Below are positions 42,687-50,931 of a stretch of DNA of 55,363 nt, piece after piece. The notes beneath the pieces were generated by a model that made no database searches, was not told where the DNA came from, and was given only the letters and a program-made list of their open reading frames with translations. Source of the DNA: a virus. The position numbers were made by a program, and so were the translations under genes. The DNA lies in the IMG/VR virus record IMGVR_UViG_3300048582_000091, positions 1 through 55,363 of that record, one strand, 5' to 3'. The stretch's first letter is position 1, and the number at the start of each line of letters is the position of its first letter.

Positions 42687-42715
42687 TTGACAAACACTGC
42701 AAACAATGTTATAAT
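42687..42715 (+). promoter_or_regulatory. sigma70-type promoter for the second HNH gene
   Basis: TTGACA (42687-42692), 17-nt spacer, TATAAT (42710-42715). A late octamer GATAAATA follows at 42771-42778, so two start sites are likely; the early leader is about 82 nt. Confidence 0.87.
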
Positions 42716-42770
42716 CTAACCTGTAATGAGCAATTTCGTCCAATTAATTCGTAATTTCTTGCACGAAAGA

Positions 42771-42778
42771 GATAAATA
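42771..42778 (+). promoter_or_regulatory. late promoter octamer
   Basis: GATAAATA, 25 nt before the HNH ATG at 42804, within the leader made from the early promoter. Confidence 0.62.
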
Positions 42779-42803
42779 AAACTACAAACAAACAGGTAGC
42801 GAT

Positions 42804-43376
42804 ATGGATGTTCTCGTCCTAAACAAGAATGGTGAACCGCTTTCTATGATGCCTCTTTCTATGATCTCATGGCAAGTTGCTATCAGGCTTATGGCCTTAG
42901 ATAAAGTAACAGTACTGAAAGATCATGACAACTGGGTCGTTAGATCGCCGTCTATTACTATGAAAGTACCATCTGTGGTAATCTGTAGCGATTACATAAA
43001 ATGGAATAGACAAGTAAATTACAATAGAACCAACGTACTGTTGCGCGATAATTTTGCGTGTCAATATTGCGGTGCTATGCCACCTGCTAATCAACTAACT
43101 CTAGATCATGTGGTTCCTAAATCACACGGTGGTAAAACTAACTGGAAAAACGTAGTAGCTTGCTGTAAAAATTGTAACTCCAAAAAAGGTAACAATGCAA
43201 ACATAGTACCTAAGAAGATGCCGGTGCGTCCTTCTTATTACGAATTGGCAGCAAAGCGTAAAAAGTATCCAGTTAGAATTAGAGATGAATTCTGGAAAAG
43301 TTTTATAGACTGGCCGGAAGAATTAATACAAGTAACACCATATACCAACACAACAAGGAGTAACACAAATGGCTAA
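42804..43376 (+). CDS. HNH endonuclease
   Basis: The 190-residue protein has a complete HNH module at about residues 76-130: RDNFACQYCGAMPP (zinc Cys pair), LTLDHVVPKSHGGKTNW (Asp-His and Gly), and VVACCKNCNSKKGN (second Cys pair and final Asn). The N-terminal 70 residues (VLVLNKNGEPLSMMPLSMIS) match a class of HNH proteins widespread in bacteria and phages, sometimes used in DNA packaging or genome defence. Independent of the first HNH gene in sequence. Overlaps the next gene by 8 nt. Confidence 0.92.
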   Translation: MDVLVLNKNGEPLSMMPLSMISWQVAIRLMALDKVTVLKDHDNWVVRSPSITMKVPSVVICSDYIKWNRQVNYNRTNVLLRDNFACQYCGAMPPANQLTLDHVVPKSHGGKTNWKNVVACCKNCNSKKGNNANIVPKKMPVRPSYYELAAKRKKYPVRIRDEFWKSFIDWPEELIQVTPYTNTTRSNTNG

Positions 43377-43656
43377 GAAAAAAGCAGTAGTAGAAGAAAC
43401 CGTAACAACAACCGCAGATACCACTAGCGCAGAAGCTACCCTCGAGCCGGTACAACTGACTCTTCAGGACATGAATGCAATTGCTAACGTAATCGACCTC
43501 GCATCTCGTCGTGGTGCATTCCACGCCAATGAAATGTCGGCAGTAGGTAATGTGTATAACAAGCTGAATGGTTTCCTACAGTATGTAGCTGCTACCCAAT
43601 CTAAAGAAAAAGCAGACCAAGAATCGGTAGAAGCCGCACAGGCAGCAGCCGAATAA
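43369..43656 (+). CDS. conserved small phage protein
   Basis: The 95-residue protein has a low-complexity Thr/Ala/Glu N-terminus then EPVQLTLQDMNAIANVIDLA and RRGAFHANEMSAVGNVYNKL, a pattern I recall from conserved T4-like phage hypotheticals. AAGGAG precedes the ATG. Function unknown. Confidence 0.72.
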   Translation: MAKKKAVVEETVTTTADTTSAEATLEPVQLTLQDMNAIANVIDLASRRGAFHANEMSAVGNVYNKLNGFLQYVAATQSKEKADQESVEAAQAAAE

Positions 43657-43665
43657 GGAGGTCCA

Positions 43666-44433
43666 ATGGACGTTTCACGGATGAAAAAGCATACCGGAAC
43701 ATTAGTCAATACAGGTGTTAGATGTATTGTTGTGTTCCGTAAGATTCCAGGCGATGAAGAAAATTGCTTAGTTGTTGAAACAGATCGATTAAACGATATG
43801 TATCACAATAGCTTAATGGAATATGTAGCTAGCCCAGAATCTCAAAAAACAAACGAGTTTTCTGAGATTCTAAACCGCAGGACTTTTCCGGACGGACTGA
43901 ATGCTTTACAAGCGTTGCATTACAAAGGTATGCTAAGAAAGACCCCGGTGTCTAATGTTAATCTACTCCCTTTTCCGGGACAGGTATTACCATTAGCATT
44001 ACTTAACGCACAAATCGACGGCACTGTAGATCAGTACAACGACAAGGCAAAGGCGACAAAAGATGCAGAAGTAGCCGAACAGCGTAGAATTAATCCGATG
44101 AGCGATCCTACGAACCCGGAAGCAATTGCACAAGGTCTGTTATTGCAAGCCGAATTACTCGAGGCAGAGGCTAAGTCGAAGCGCAACGAAGCATATACTA
44201 TGGCTCCGCATCTTTTAGCGAAAGCACAACCCGCAGAAAAGAAAAGAGGACGCACGCCTTTGACCCCTGAGGAAAAAGCAAGAAGCCTAGAGGACCGTAA
44301 GGTTAAACGCCTAGAGCGAGATAGACAGAAAGCAGCCGAAAAGAAAGTAGCTGATAAAACAGCAGCATTAAAAAAGAAAGTTGACGATAAAATTCAACGA
44401 GATGCAGCTAGAGCAGAAAAGGCTGATGTATAA
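43666..44433 (+). CDS. conserved T4-superfamily protein with long basic C-terminal coil
   Basis: The 255-residue protein begins DVSRMKKHTGTLVNTGVRCI, with a globular first half (residues 1-130) and a charged coiled-coil tail rich in Ala, Lys, Glu and Arg (from about 165 to the end). AAGGAGG precedes the ATG at ideal spacing. The style matches unnamed conserved proteins of cyanophage-like phages, as far as I recall. A DNA- or capsid-associated role is possible; a terminator follows. Confidence 0.75.
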   Translation: MDVSRMKKHTGTLVNTGVRCIVVFRKIPGDEENCLVVETDRLNDMYHNSLMEYVASPESQKTNEFSEILNRRTFPDGLNALQALHYKGMLRKTPVSNVNLLPFPGQVLPLALLNAQIDGTVDQYNDKAKATKDAEVAEQRRINPMSDPTNPEAIAQGLLLQAELLEAEAKSKRNEAYTMAPHLLAKAQPAEKKRGRTPLTPEEKARSLEDRKVKRLERDRQKAAEKKVADKTAALKKKVDDKIQRDAARAEKADV

Positions 44434-44434
44434 A

Positions 44435-44460
44435 GAAAAAGGGACTTAGGTCCCTTTTTT
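44435..44460 (+). terminator. rho-independent terminator
   Basis: GGGAC, TTAG loop, GTCCC then TTTTTT, immediately after the stop at 44433. It closes the HNH operon. Confidence 0.85.
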
Positions 44461-44487
44461 CTAATCTATTACGAAATAAATCTATTT

Positions 44488-44495
44488 GATAAATA
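44488..44495 (+). promoter_or_regulatory. late promoter octamer
   Basis: GATAAATA, 29 nt before the ATG at 44525. Confidence 0.66.
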
Positions 44496-44524
44496 TTTGT
44501 ATACGCTGGTAAAAGGAGTATGCA

Positions 44525-44860
44525 ATGTCAGATAAAAAAATTCATCAATTAGATGTAAATAAGGTTCTACAAAGAATCCTGACCCCATCGGTGTTCGACA
44601 AGATAGTAAAAGAAGTCGATGCTAAAGAAATTCCAACACAGTACGTAGAACGCATAGTAGTATTTTACAAAGACGGTAATGTTGTCGAACTATCGGGCGA
44701 AGAGATTACACACCCCGTACCTGTCAATAGACATGCTACTTGGAAGAATACGGAAGATCCGTATCAGTTGATGAAAGAAGTTAAAATCTTCGTAAACACC
44801 GATCGCTTGGAAAAAGATATAAACAGCCTAGTAGAAACATATCTCGGCGGAAAATGCTAA
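44525..44860 (+). CDS. conserved small phage protein
   Basis: The 111-residue protein starts SDKKIHQLDVNKVLQRILTP and contains IPTQYVERIVVFYKDGNVVE. AAAAGGAG precedes the ATG. It resembles a short conserved T4-like hypothetical from memory. It stands alone between a terminator and the next promoter. Function unknown. Confidence 0.72.
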   Translation: MSDKKIHQLDVNKVLQRILTPSVFDKIVKEVDAKEIPTQYVERIVVFYKDGNVVELSGEEITHPVPVNRHATWKNTEDPYQLMKEVKIFVNTDRLEKDINSLVETYLGGKC

Positions 44861-44877
44861 CCGTAGTTTGCGAGTAG

Positions 44878-44906
44878 TTGACATCGCATGCAATACGTAG
44901 TATAAT
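44878..44906 (+). promoter_or_regulatory. sigma70-type promoter with leaderless start
   Basis: TTGACA (44878-44883), 17-nt spacer, TATAAT (44901-44906). With the -10 ending at 44906, +1 falls on 44913, the A of the ATG. Confidence 0.85.
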
Positions 44907-44912
44907 ATCATT

Positions 44913-45164
44913 ATGACGCTCGAATATCTATCTATAGCGAAGTTAGGCGGGACAATCATTATTCCCAACGACGGCATTCTTGCTGGAGAAATGCTCGAGC
45001 AGTTACAAACACACCGTATGCTATTTTATTCGTTGACCCGCCTAAGCGATACTACACTCAGAGCCGTGCTTATTTCTCGCGCTGTGTTATCTTTTAGTTT
45101 CGGTGATTACGCATACAACATGAAAAAAGGTGATACAGTATTCCTGGAGATAGACAATGAGTGA
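44913..45164 (+). CDS. small hypothetical protein, leaderless
   Basis: The 83-residue product starts TLEYLSIAKLGGTIIIPNDG. No ribosome site precedes the ATG, which is the predicted transcription start. It overlaps the next gene by 8 nt. No family recognised. Confidence 0.68.
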   Translation: MTLEYLSIAKLGGTIIIPNDGILAGEMLEQLQTHRMLFYSLTRLSDTTLRAVLISRAVLSFSFGDYAYNMKKGDTVFLEIDNE

Positions 45165-45525
45165 CTGGCGAAATGATTTAATGATTGAATACCCCGACTT
45201 ATTTAAATACTGCTCAATTGATGTCGGTGACGGTTGGGAAAATATAATAAAAAGTCTGTGTACAATGATGACAGAATATACCCATATTGTACGATCACAC
45301 GACGAAGAACCAACCGGGCCGGTTCATTTCAGACAAATTAAAGAAAAATTCGGTACACTGAGAATATACGCAAGTAACGTCAGTGTTGTACAGGATGCAT
45401 ACATTTCCTTTGCGGAAGAAATTAGTAAACATGTATGTGAAACGTGCGGAAATCCTGGCAAAATTCGTAGTGGCGGCTGGATTAGAACATTATGCGATAA
45501 GCACGCAAATGTACAGAGTGAATAA
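45157..45525 (+). CDS. hypothetical protein with C-terminal zinc motif
   Basis: The 122-residue protein has an N-terminal helical region (SDWRNDLMIEYPDLFKYCSI), PVHFRQIKEKFGTLRIYASN in the middle, and HVCETCGNPGKIRSGGWIRT LCDKH at the end, a Cys4/His-type zinc motif. This combination occurs in unnamed proteins of phages and bacteria. ATG overlaps the preceding gene. Function unknown. Confidence 0.78.
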   Translation: MSDWRNDLMIEYPDLFKYCSIDVGDGWENIIKSLCTMMTEYTHIVRSHDEEPTGPVHFRQIKEKFGTLRIYASNVSVVQDAYISFAEEISKHVCETCGNPGKIRSGGWIRTLCDKHANVQSE

Positions 45526-45874
45526 TGTTGCAACATGGCGGGAAACTACCTTAGATCCTTTTATAAGTGATTACGACGACCCTGTTATTATCTCTACGCC
45601 ACGAAAATTAAGAAAAAGTGATAAAGAAAATGTCGAGCAGGATGCCCCGCGACAATCTCATGAGATTTTCGACGATGCCACACATCGATGGTATCTTACT
45701 GGCAGAGAAGATGTCACGTTGTTTAAATTGGCAAGAAATAACGATACAACTGTATGCATAGTAGAGATAAACGACTTTATTAACATGATGCAGAGTTATG
45801 CAGTATCAAAGGATTTATTCACTGGATTATCATATCACATTGCTTGCATTGGTAACGATAATCAGCATAATTAA
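45509..45874 (+). CDS. hypothetical protein
   Basis: The 121-residue product is taken from ATG 45509, which overlaps the preceding gene's stop (45523-45525); no strong ribosome site is present. It begins YRVNNVATWRETTLDPFISD. It ends 4 nt into the convergent gene on the other strand. Function unknown. Confidence 0.62.
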   Translation: MYRVNNVATWRETTLDPFISDYDDPVIISTPRKLRKSDKENVEQDAPRQSHEIFDDATHRWYLTGREDVTLFKLARNNDTTVCIVEINDFINMMQSYAVSKDLFTGLSYHIACIGNDNQHN

Positions 45875-46377
45875 TCTATTAGTATTACCCACGAAAATTT
45901 GCAGCCTTCGTTATTTAGATAATCTGTTGATTTGATAGGCACAAACGCAGGGGCTCTATGTATTTCTTTAGTCTTATCCTGCGATGTTACCGAAACTGTG
46001 CCGTCAAACACACACATGACGCCGGCTTTACCTGTTTTTCCGTATGATAGATCTAGATTCTCGCGATTAACAAGACTTTTATCCTTTTTTGTTATGCAAT
46101 AAAATTCACTGCCTGCATCGATGTTCATCACCAATTCTTTTGGTAGCGTCAACACAGAAGAATCAGTGGTGTCTCCTGCAAATCTTGTAACAAATACATT
46201 TCCTGCCAAGTCGCTGCCACTTATGCGACCTGACCTGAGTACCATATAATTAGCTTGATCTGTATTTAAAATAACATCAGAATCATTCACTATGTGGAGT
46301 AACACTTCGGATGCATGCTTGTGCCTCACAATGTTAAATTTATCGTCAGCGTACGATGTGGTTATTGAACGATTCAT
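45871..46377 (-). CDS. cupin-like hypothetical protein
   Basis: The 168-residue protein is strand-rich (SDVILNTDQANYMVLRSGRI, KAGVMCVFDGTVSVTSQD), which fits a jelly roll. It overlaps the small gene upstream by 4 nt (ATGA), and both follow a late octamer. It is similar in size and texture to the cupin-like product at 24998. Function unknown; possibly fibre-related. Confidence 0.6.
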   Translation of the reverse strand: MNRSITTSYADDKFNIVRHKHASEVLLHIVNDSDVILNTDQANYMVLRSGRISGSDLAGNVFVTRFAGDTTDSSVLTLPKELVMNIDAGSEFYCITKKDKSLVNRENLDLSYGKTGKAGVMCVFDGTVSVTSQDKTKEIHRAPAFVPIKSTDYLNNEGCKFSWVILID

Positions 46378-46703
46378 ATGTCGCTCCTTTTATCTATCTT
46401 TAGTTTTATTGGGGAAACATTGAGATTAAATTTCTTTTCTAACTTCGGTACCCAATCCGGAATTGCCGGAATTGATTCTTTTATTCTCTTTGCGTGAGTA
46501 TCATACACCTTTTTACCCTTAGTAACATTCTTGAAACGTTCGTAAGAGCCTGTCAAGGAATTAAAAACTGCTATCTCCTGTTCAGGAGTAAGTGTTTTAA
46601 GGTCTGTTGGAAAATCCGTCCACGTTTCATTGCCGTCGTGGTGTTGTATTAACTTTATGGAAAGTTGCCCTTCTGCAAGTTCTTTAAATGTAATACTGTA
46701 CAT
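46374..46703 (-). CDS. hypothetical protein, late gene
   Basis: The 109-residue protein starts YSITFKELAEGQLSIKLIQH and ends with a Lys-rich region (KLEKKFNLNVSPIKLK). AAGGAG precedes the ATG and a late octamer lies at 46731. The size and late control would suit a fibre-assembly factor, but no family is recognised. Confidence 0.65.
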   Translation of the reverse strand: MYSITFKELAEGQLSIKLIQHHDGNETWTDFPTDLKTLTPEQEIAVFNSLTGSYERFKNVTKGKKVYDTHAKRIKESIPAIPDWVPKLEKKFNLNVSPIKLKIDKRSDI

Positions 46704-46730
46704 TCTTAACTCCTTAGTATATAATAAGCA

Positions 46731-46738
46731 TATTTATC
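46731..46738 (-). promoter_or_regulatory. late promoter octamer
   Basis: TATTTATC on the plus strand, 28 nt before the ATG at 46703. Confidence 0.66.
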
Positions 46739-46764
46739 TATCCGTAATAAATAGGAATTCCGAA

Positions 46765-47013
46765 ATGATCTTAATATACTTTCGTAAAAAGATGTATTGC
46801 GATAAGGTGCAAAAGGAACTCGAGGTTGCTGATATACCTTTTATTGCAAATGGTCCTGCGTTAGCATGTGATAACAGAGATGCAATTGTAGTGTTATTAA
46901 AATATCCGGACATGATTGAAAAAACCGATTTTGATTCAATATTCGTAGACAGATGGATTTCGTTAATAGAATCGTGCGACGTTCACCGTGCTAATAAGAA
47001 AAAAATATTATGA
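46765..47013 (+). CDS. small paralogue-family protein
   Basis: The 82-residue product starts ILIYFRKKMYCDKVQKELEV and has ACDNRDAIVVLLKYPDMIEK. This fits the pattern of small genes at 47010, 50370, 50611, 51680 and 51900: Cys near the start, then an acidic position, a hydrophobic stretch and Tyr/Cys-Pro. AGGAA lies about 8 nt upstream. It overlaps the next gene (ATGA). Confidence 0.65.
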   Translation: MILIYFRKKMYCDKVQKELEVADIPFIANGPALACDNRDAIVVLLKYPDMIEKTDFDSIFVDRWISLIESCDVHRANKKKIL

Positions 47014-47252
47014 TTAGGTGGAGAATATATCGGCAAGGTTTACTGCAACGTTACGGCGGATGGGGTTGGTCAGCTGCAATAACCGACATTTGTGAAAAAT
47101 ATAATTGTACGTGCGATTTTAAAACTTATATGATGAGTTGCACGGAAGAAGATTATCTTATTATAAAACTGCAATGCCCAGACATAATTGACGAACGTGT
47201 AATATCCTTTAATGCTTGGTGCAAAAAGGTTGATAACCAGCGACTCTTTTAA
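47010..47252 (+). CDS. small paralogue-family protein (MIRW type)
   Basis: The 80-residue product starts IRWRIYRQGLLQRYGGWGWS and contains YNCTCDFKTYMMSCTEEDYL then IKLQCPDIID. The core is closely shared with 51680 and 51900. It is convergent with the propeller fibre at 47266. Function unknown. Confidence 0.7.
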   Translation: MIRWRIYRQGLLQRYGGWGWSAAITDICEKYNCTCDFKTYMMSCTEEDYLIIKLQCPDIIDERVISFNAWCKKVDNQRLF

Positions 47253-47265
47253 TCTTTATTCGTTG

Positions 47266-49572
47266 TTAAAAAAGTGCGCTGGGGTAATATGCAATAGACC
47301 CTAGTGTGCTAGTCACAGAATCTAAATTAAACACCCTAGTAAATGTAGTACCACTAACCGAATAGTTAACTACTCTCGGAGTAGTGTCAGTGATCACAGT
47401 TAGTGTATTTCCTGTGTGATCCCACGCACATTCTATTCCAGTAATGTTTGGTTTATTTGCAGGATTAGCTAGTTTAGTAAATGTGGAACCCGATATAGAA
47501 TAATTCACTAAGAGTTGACTAGTGCCTATACTCAGCGTTAGTATTGTTGAACTCGGATTAAATGCAATTGAAGTAGCGTTAGCGCCGGGGGATGGTATAG
47601 CAGGTAACAAGGTAAACGTGTCGCCTGCTGTTATTTCATACATATAAATCCACGGGGCAATATTTATACTTACTGCCATGAATTTTGATTGCCGATCAAA
47701 CGATGCTACAAATCGTCCGTTACCGGCTGTCGGGGCTGCTAACTGGGTGAAAGTATCAGTGTCGTTATTTATTTTATACACTCTGAGATAAGGACTTCCG
47801 CCACCTACTACCGTCATATAGTTATTATCTGGGCTAAAAGCCACACCGAGCGGCGTAGACCATGACGGATTAGTTATTTTAGTAAAAGTATCTCCGGATA
47901 TTTTATATATCACTAATCCGCTGGCGCCAGGGGCCGTTAATGCTAGGTATTGATTATTTTGACTAAATGCAATACTTGTCACAGCGCCAGGCGGCAACAC
48001 TGCGGGATTAGGTAATCGGGTATACGTTGTGCCTTCTCTTTTGTATATTACTACAAACGGGGTAGTTTCCAATGCTATCGCCATGAACGTGCCGTCTGCA
48101 CTGTATGCAGCTCTATTACACTGACGATTTAACAAACTGTTAGGATTAGTAACAGAAGTAAGCGTATCACCTGATTGTGTGTACATATACGTATTCGGCG
48201 CGCCGATACATGCGACCCCTACTTCATTTAATAAATTAGTAGCAATAGCTTTTCTCACCGTAGTAGCCGGAGTATAGGTAGGATTTGTTATTTTTGTAAA
48301 TACATCTCCGTCTCTTCTATATATTGTTAAGAAAGGCGCGACGTTTCCACCGAGAAATAAATGTGTTCCATTTTTATTAAATTTGGAGCAATAAGAATAA
48401 CCTGTCGGCAAAGATGCGGGATTTGACAATCTGACAAACGTGTCACCGGTTCTTTTATAGTTGTAAATAAATGGCGTAGTGGTAAGCGCAACTGACATAT
48501 ATGTGCTGTCGGGTGTCCACGATACATCATTTCCTACTATGCCGGATGCTGGCACAGAAAGTGCAGTAAACGTAGTGCCACTTACTTTATACACAGTATA
48601 GCAAGGCGCTGTTGTATGTGCAATTGTTAAATATTCACCGTTGGGACTAAATGCTGCGCCATTGCCGTTACCAGTGGGCAATGTACTAGGATTTGCTATT
48701 TTAGTAAATGTGTTTCCGCTTATCTGGTATATAGTAACATAAGGCGCAGTGCCGTGTGCCACTGCTAAAAAGTTGCCGTCGGGGCTAAATGCTACTGCAT
48801 TACCTGCACCAGTCGGCATGATTGCAGGATCTGGTAATTTAGTAAATGTGTTTCCATTGCGTTCGTATATCATCAATGACGGCAACGATCCACATGCAAC
48901 TGCTAAAAAATTACCATTAGGACTAAACGCAACATCTTGCACAATACTAGCAGGAATCGTTGCTGGTTGCAGTAATTGTGTTAATTGATTGCCACTTTTA
49001 GAATATATTAAAATAAATGGTGTAGTCGAGCTACCTTGGGCAGCATATAGTCCGTCGTCACTGTATGCCATAGAATATAACGACTCGTCGTTCAACGGTG
49101 CCGGGCTATTTATGCTAGTATACGAAGTTCCGTTGTATGTATACAAAGATGGAGTAGTCGTCGTTGCATTGCCAGCACCTAACACTAGGTGCGATAAAAT
49201 CACTTCCTGTGTCTTAGTGTCTGTAAATGATTGGCTGCTTATGTCTGTGCTATAAGTATCAGTGACCCGACACGTTAAGGTAAAATTTACATTTGTGTTC
49301 CCTGCACTGGTTTCTACTGTGCATGGATTACTTGTTGCATTAATTAGGCTTGCACCGCTGCCGGTTATACTCCATTGATAACTCACTCCGCCTGTTGCAT
49401 TAATGTAGTCTACAGTATATGTGCCGGTTGATACGCATGTGCCACTAGAAGGAAACTCGCAACTGCCGCCACTACTTCTAGCAATACTCGTAATCACAAT
49501 AGGGGGCGGCAAAGCCGATGATACACTAGCAGTCCGTGTTGTTCCTCCGAGTTTTACGTTTGACAGTTTCAT
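47266..49572 (-). CDS. giant WD-like beta-propeller tail fibre
   Basis: The 768-residue protein starts KLSNVKLGGTTRTASVSS, the anchor type of fibres here. Residues about 35-125 look like an Ig/PKD domain (VSYQWSITGSGASLINATSN). From about 150 to the end there are 13 repeats of about 45 residues, of the type AFSPNGNFLAVACGSLP then MIYERNGNTFTKLPDPA. Such repeats form WD40/YVTN-type propellers; 13 could make one large or two seven-bladed rings. GGGGA precedes the ATG and a late octamer lies at 49600. It is a candidate receptor-binding protein. Confidence 0.85.
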   Translation of the reverse strand: MKLSNVKLGGTTRTASVSSALPPPIVITSIARSSGGSCEFPSSGTCVSTGTYTVDYINATGGVSYQWSITGSGASLINATSNPCTVETSAGNTNVNFTLTCRVTDTYSTDISSQSFTDTKTQEVILSHLVLGAGNATTTTPSLYTYNGTSYTSINSPAPLNDESLYSMAYSDDGLYAAQGSSTTPFILIYSKSGNQLTQLLQPATIPASIVQDVAFSPNGNFLAVACGSLPSLMIYERNGNTFTKLPDPAIMPTGAGNAVAFSPDGNFLAVAHGTAPYVTIYQISGNTFTKIANPSTLPTGNGNGAAFSPNGEYLTIAHTTAPCYTVYKVSGTTFTALSVPASGIVGNDVSWTPDSTYMSVALTTTPFIYNYKRTGDTFVRLSNPASLPTGYSYCSKFNKNGTHLFLGGNVAPFLTIYRRDGDVFTKITNPTYTPATTVRKAIATNLLNEVGVACIGAPNTYMYTQSGDTLTSVTNPNSLLNRQCNRAAYSADGTFMAIALETTPFVVIYKREGTTYTRLPNPAVLPPGAVTSIAFSQNNQYLALTAPGASGLVIYKISGDTFTKITNPSWSTPLGVAFSPDNNYMTVVGGGSPYLRVYKINNDTDTFTQLAAPTAGNGRFVASFDRQSKFMAVSINIAPWIYMYEITAGDTFTLLPAIPSPGANATSIAFNPSSTILTLSIGTSQLLVNYSISGSTFTKLANPANKPNITGIECAWDHTGNTLTVITDTTPRVVNYSVSGTTFTRVFNLDSVTSTLGSIAYYPSALF

Positions 49573-49598
49573 AGCAATTTCCCCAGCAGTTTATTGTT

Positions 49599-50105
49599 TT
49601 ATTTATCTTTATCTAACTTAATATAGGTTTCACCGGTAATCTTATATGTAAATATAGTCGGTTCGGCGTCCTGTGTGATTGTCACATACTGTCCGTCATT
49701 ACTATACTCGATTTTTCTCACTGCACCTTTCGGCATAAAGAAAGGATTTGTTAATCTGTATAATGAATTTAAATCTCGCCTATGTTTATAAAAAGAAAGA
49801 AAAGGTGCTTTTTCGTGCCCTACTATTAAGTATGTATTGCATGGAGAAAACTCACAGCACAAAGAGGCTGTGCCAACTGATATCATTGGATTAGGCATTT
49901 TAAGAAACTTGTCACCGAAACATTTATACGTACTAATGAAGAACGGAGGACTGTTATGTGCGAGAATTAAGTACTTTCCGTCGTGCGACCATGCGAAGTC
50001 GTTTATTTTATCAGACGGTAATAGATTAGGTAACGGAAGTTCTTCGTCCTTATAATAGAATTTGATAAACGGTGATTCGTTAATTAGTACAACTTTATTA
50101 TCCAT
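49599..50105 (-). CDS. short companion propeller protein (3-4 WD-like repeats)
   Basis: The 168-residue protein has the same repeat as the neighbouring 768-residue fibre: FAWSHDGKYLILAHNSPP, CEFSPCNTYLIVGHEKAP and IEYSNDGQYVTITQDAEP, each followed by a strand like FLKMPNPMI. It lacks the N-terminal anchor, so it cannot be a fibre by itself. It may be an assembly partner, a decoy, or the leftover of a partial duplication. GGAGG lies 5 nt before the ATG and a late octamer lies at 50125. Confidence 0.78.
   Translation of the reverse strand: MDNKVVLINESPFIKFYYKDEELPLPNLLPSDKINDFAWSHDGKYLILAHNSPPFFISTYKCFGDKFLKMPNPMISVGTASLCCEFSPCNTYLIVGHEKAPFLSFYKHRRDLNSLYRLTNPFFMPKGAVRKIEYSNDGQYVTITQDAEPTIFTYKITGETYIKLDKDK
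49600..49607 (-). promoter_or_regulatory. late promoter octamer for the propeller fibre
   Basis: TATTTATC on the plus strand, 28 nt before the ATG at 49572, overlapping the last codons of the upstream companion gene (stop at 49599-49601). Confidence 0.68.
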
Positions 50106-50124
50106 TGTTCCTCCGTGCGTGAAT

Positions 50125-50132
50125 TATTTATC
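50125..50132 (-). promoter_or_regulatory. late promoter octamer
   Basis: TATTTATC on the plus strand, 20 nt before the ATG at 50105; divergent from the sigma70 promoter at 50144. Confidence 0.66.
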
Positions 50133-50143
50133 GCACGAACTCG

Positions 50144-50172
50144 TTGACAGTAATATAAAACGAGTGTATAAT
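50144..50172 (+). promoter_or_regulatory. sigma70-type promoter with leaderless start
   Basis: TTGACA (50144-50149), 17-nt spacer, TATAAT (50167-50172). Position +1 falls on 50179, the A of the ATG. Confidence 0.85.
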
Positions 50173-50178
50173 TTAACT

Positions 50179-50421
50179 ATGAATGAGAAACTATTACTTA
50201 CATTTGCAACTAAACAAGATTGTAGATCTGCCTATAGGCTAATACGTAAAGGCAGTGGCTTAGCATACAACTACACGATATCGTGCGAAAAAGACGACCC
50301 AGCACTAAGTATTATATCCATTCAATTTAATAGGTATATATCTAGTAATAATCAGGATGCAATTGCTGCATGGGAAAACATAGTCAAAGATCGGATATCA
50401 TACGCTCGCCGCAACAAATAA
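50179..50421 (+). CDS. small paralogue-family protein, leaderless
   Basis: The 80-residue product begins NEKLLLTFATKQDCRSAYRL. Its first 25 residues match the N-terminal pattern of the 50370 gene (VFRTHEDCIYALLNL). No ribosome site precedes the ATG. Promoter geometry predicts a leaderless mRNA. Function unknown. Confidence 0.66.
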   Translation: MNEKLLLTFATKQDCRSAYRLIRKGSGLAYNYTISCEKDDPALSIISIQFNRYISSNNQDAIAAWENIVKDRISYARRNK

Positions 50422-50606
50422 TAGTATTCCGTACACACGAAGATTGCATATACGCACTGCTCAATCTAGAAAGTGCAATTGAAGTGCATGAATTTAGGCA
50501 GGATTATGGCAGAGTTATCCGAGTTGCCGCAGAAGACGCAACCTTATTACAACTTGCATATCCTCATTTAATAGAATACACAATGCCATTTGGTAAAGCT
50601 AAATAA
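50370..50606 (+). CDS. small paralogue-family protein
   Basis: The 78-residue frame includes IIVFRTHEDCIYALLNLESA and LLQLAYPHLIEYTMP, matching the 46765 product. The ATG at 50370 overlaps the previous gene by 52 nt; the conserved part begins about 17 residues later with no other usual start codon, so the true start is uncertain. Function unknown. Confidence 0.58.
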   Translation: MGKHSQRSDIIRSPQQIIVFRTHEDCIYALLNLESAIEVHEFRQDYGRVIRVAAEDATLLQLAYPHLIEYTMPFGKAK

Positions 50607-50610
50607 TAAC

Positions 50611-50913
50611 ATGAAGATCTGGTTACTAAACATTAACGTATCAGCAGTAGAGGCACTTGACTGGTTAGACGAGTTCAACTGCGATGCACATATAATGTAC
50701 GAAATCAGTAATCATACGCCACAGTGGCTATCGTGCAGCGACGAAGATTTTAAAAAGCTACTCACATTGCGTCCAGAATTAGTGTTGACTTCATTTGATG
50801 CAGACGTATTTGAAGCAGCAGCAACCGCAGCAGCACTTAACCCGCCTTTACCAGGCTTAAACAAATATAGTTGTTTAGCTTTTGCTTTCCTTCCACAAAT
50901 ACTAATCAAATAA
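50611..50913 (+). CDS. small paralogue-family protein with extra C-terminal extension
   Basis: The 100-residue product starts KIWLLNINVSAVEALDWLDE and contains FNCDAHIMYEISN, then WLSCSDEDFKKLLTLRPELV, the family core. Its Ala-rich and Phe-rich extension (after residue 60) is absent from the relatives. ATG 50611 is used; an in-frame TTG at 50590 adds seven residues. Function unknown. Confidence 0.62.
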   Translation: MKIWLLNINVSAVEALDWLDEFNCDAHIMYEISNHTPQWLSCSDEDFKKLLTLRPELVLTSFDADVFEAAATAAALNPPLPGLNKYSCLAFAFLPQILIK

Positions 50914-50931
50914 CAATTGATAGAGATAAAA

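Noticed and set aside
192-43376. The two HNH genes as homing endonucleases inserted in conserved genes
   Set aside because: Neither interrupts or splits a recognisable gene, and each has its own promoter, so mobility is not supported by this sequence.
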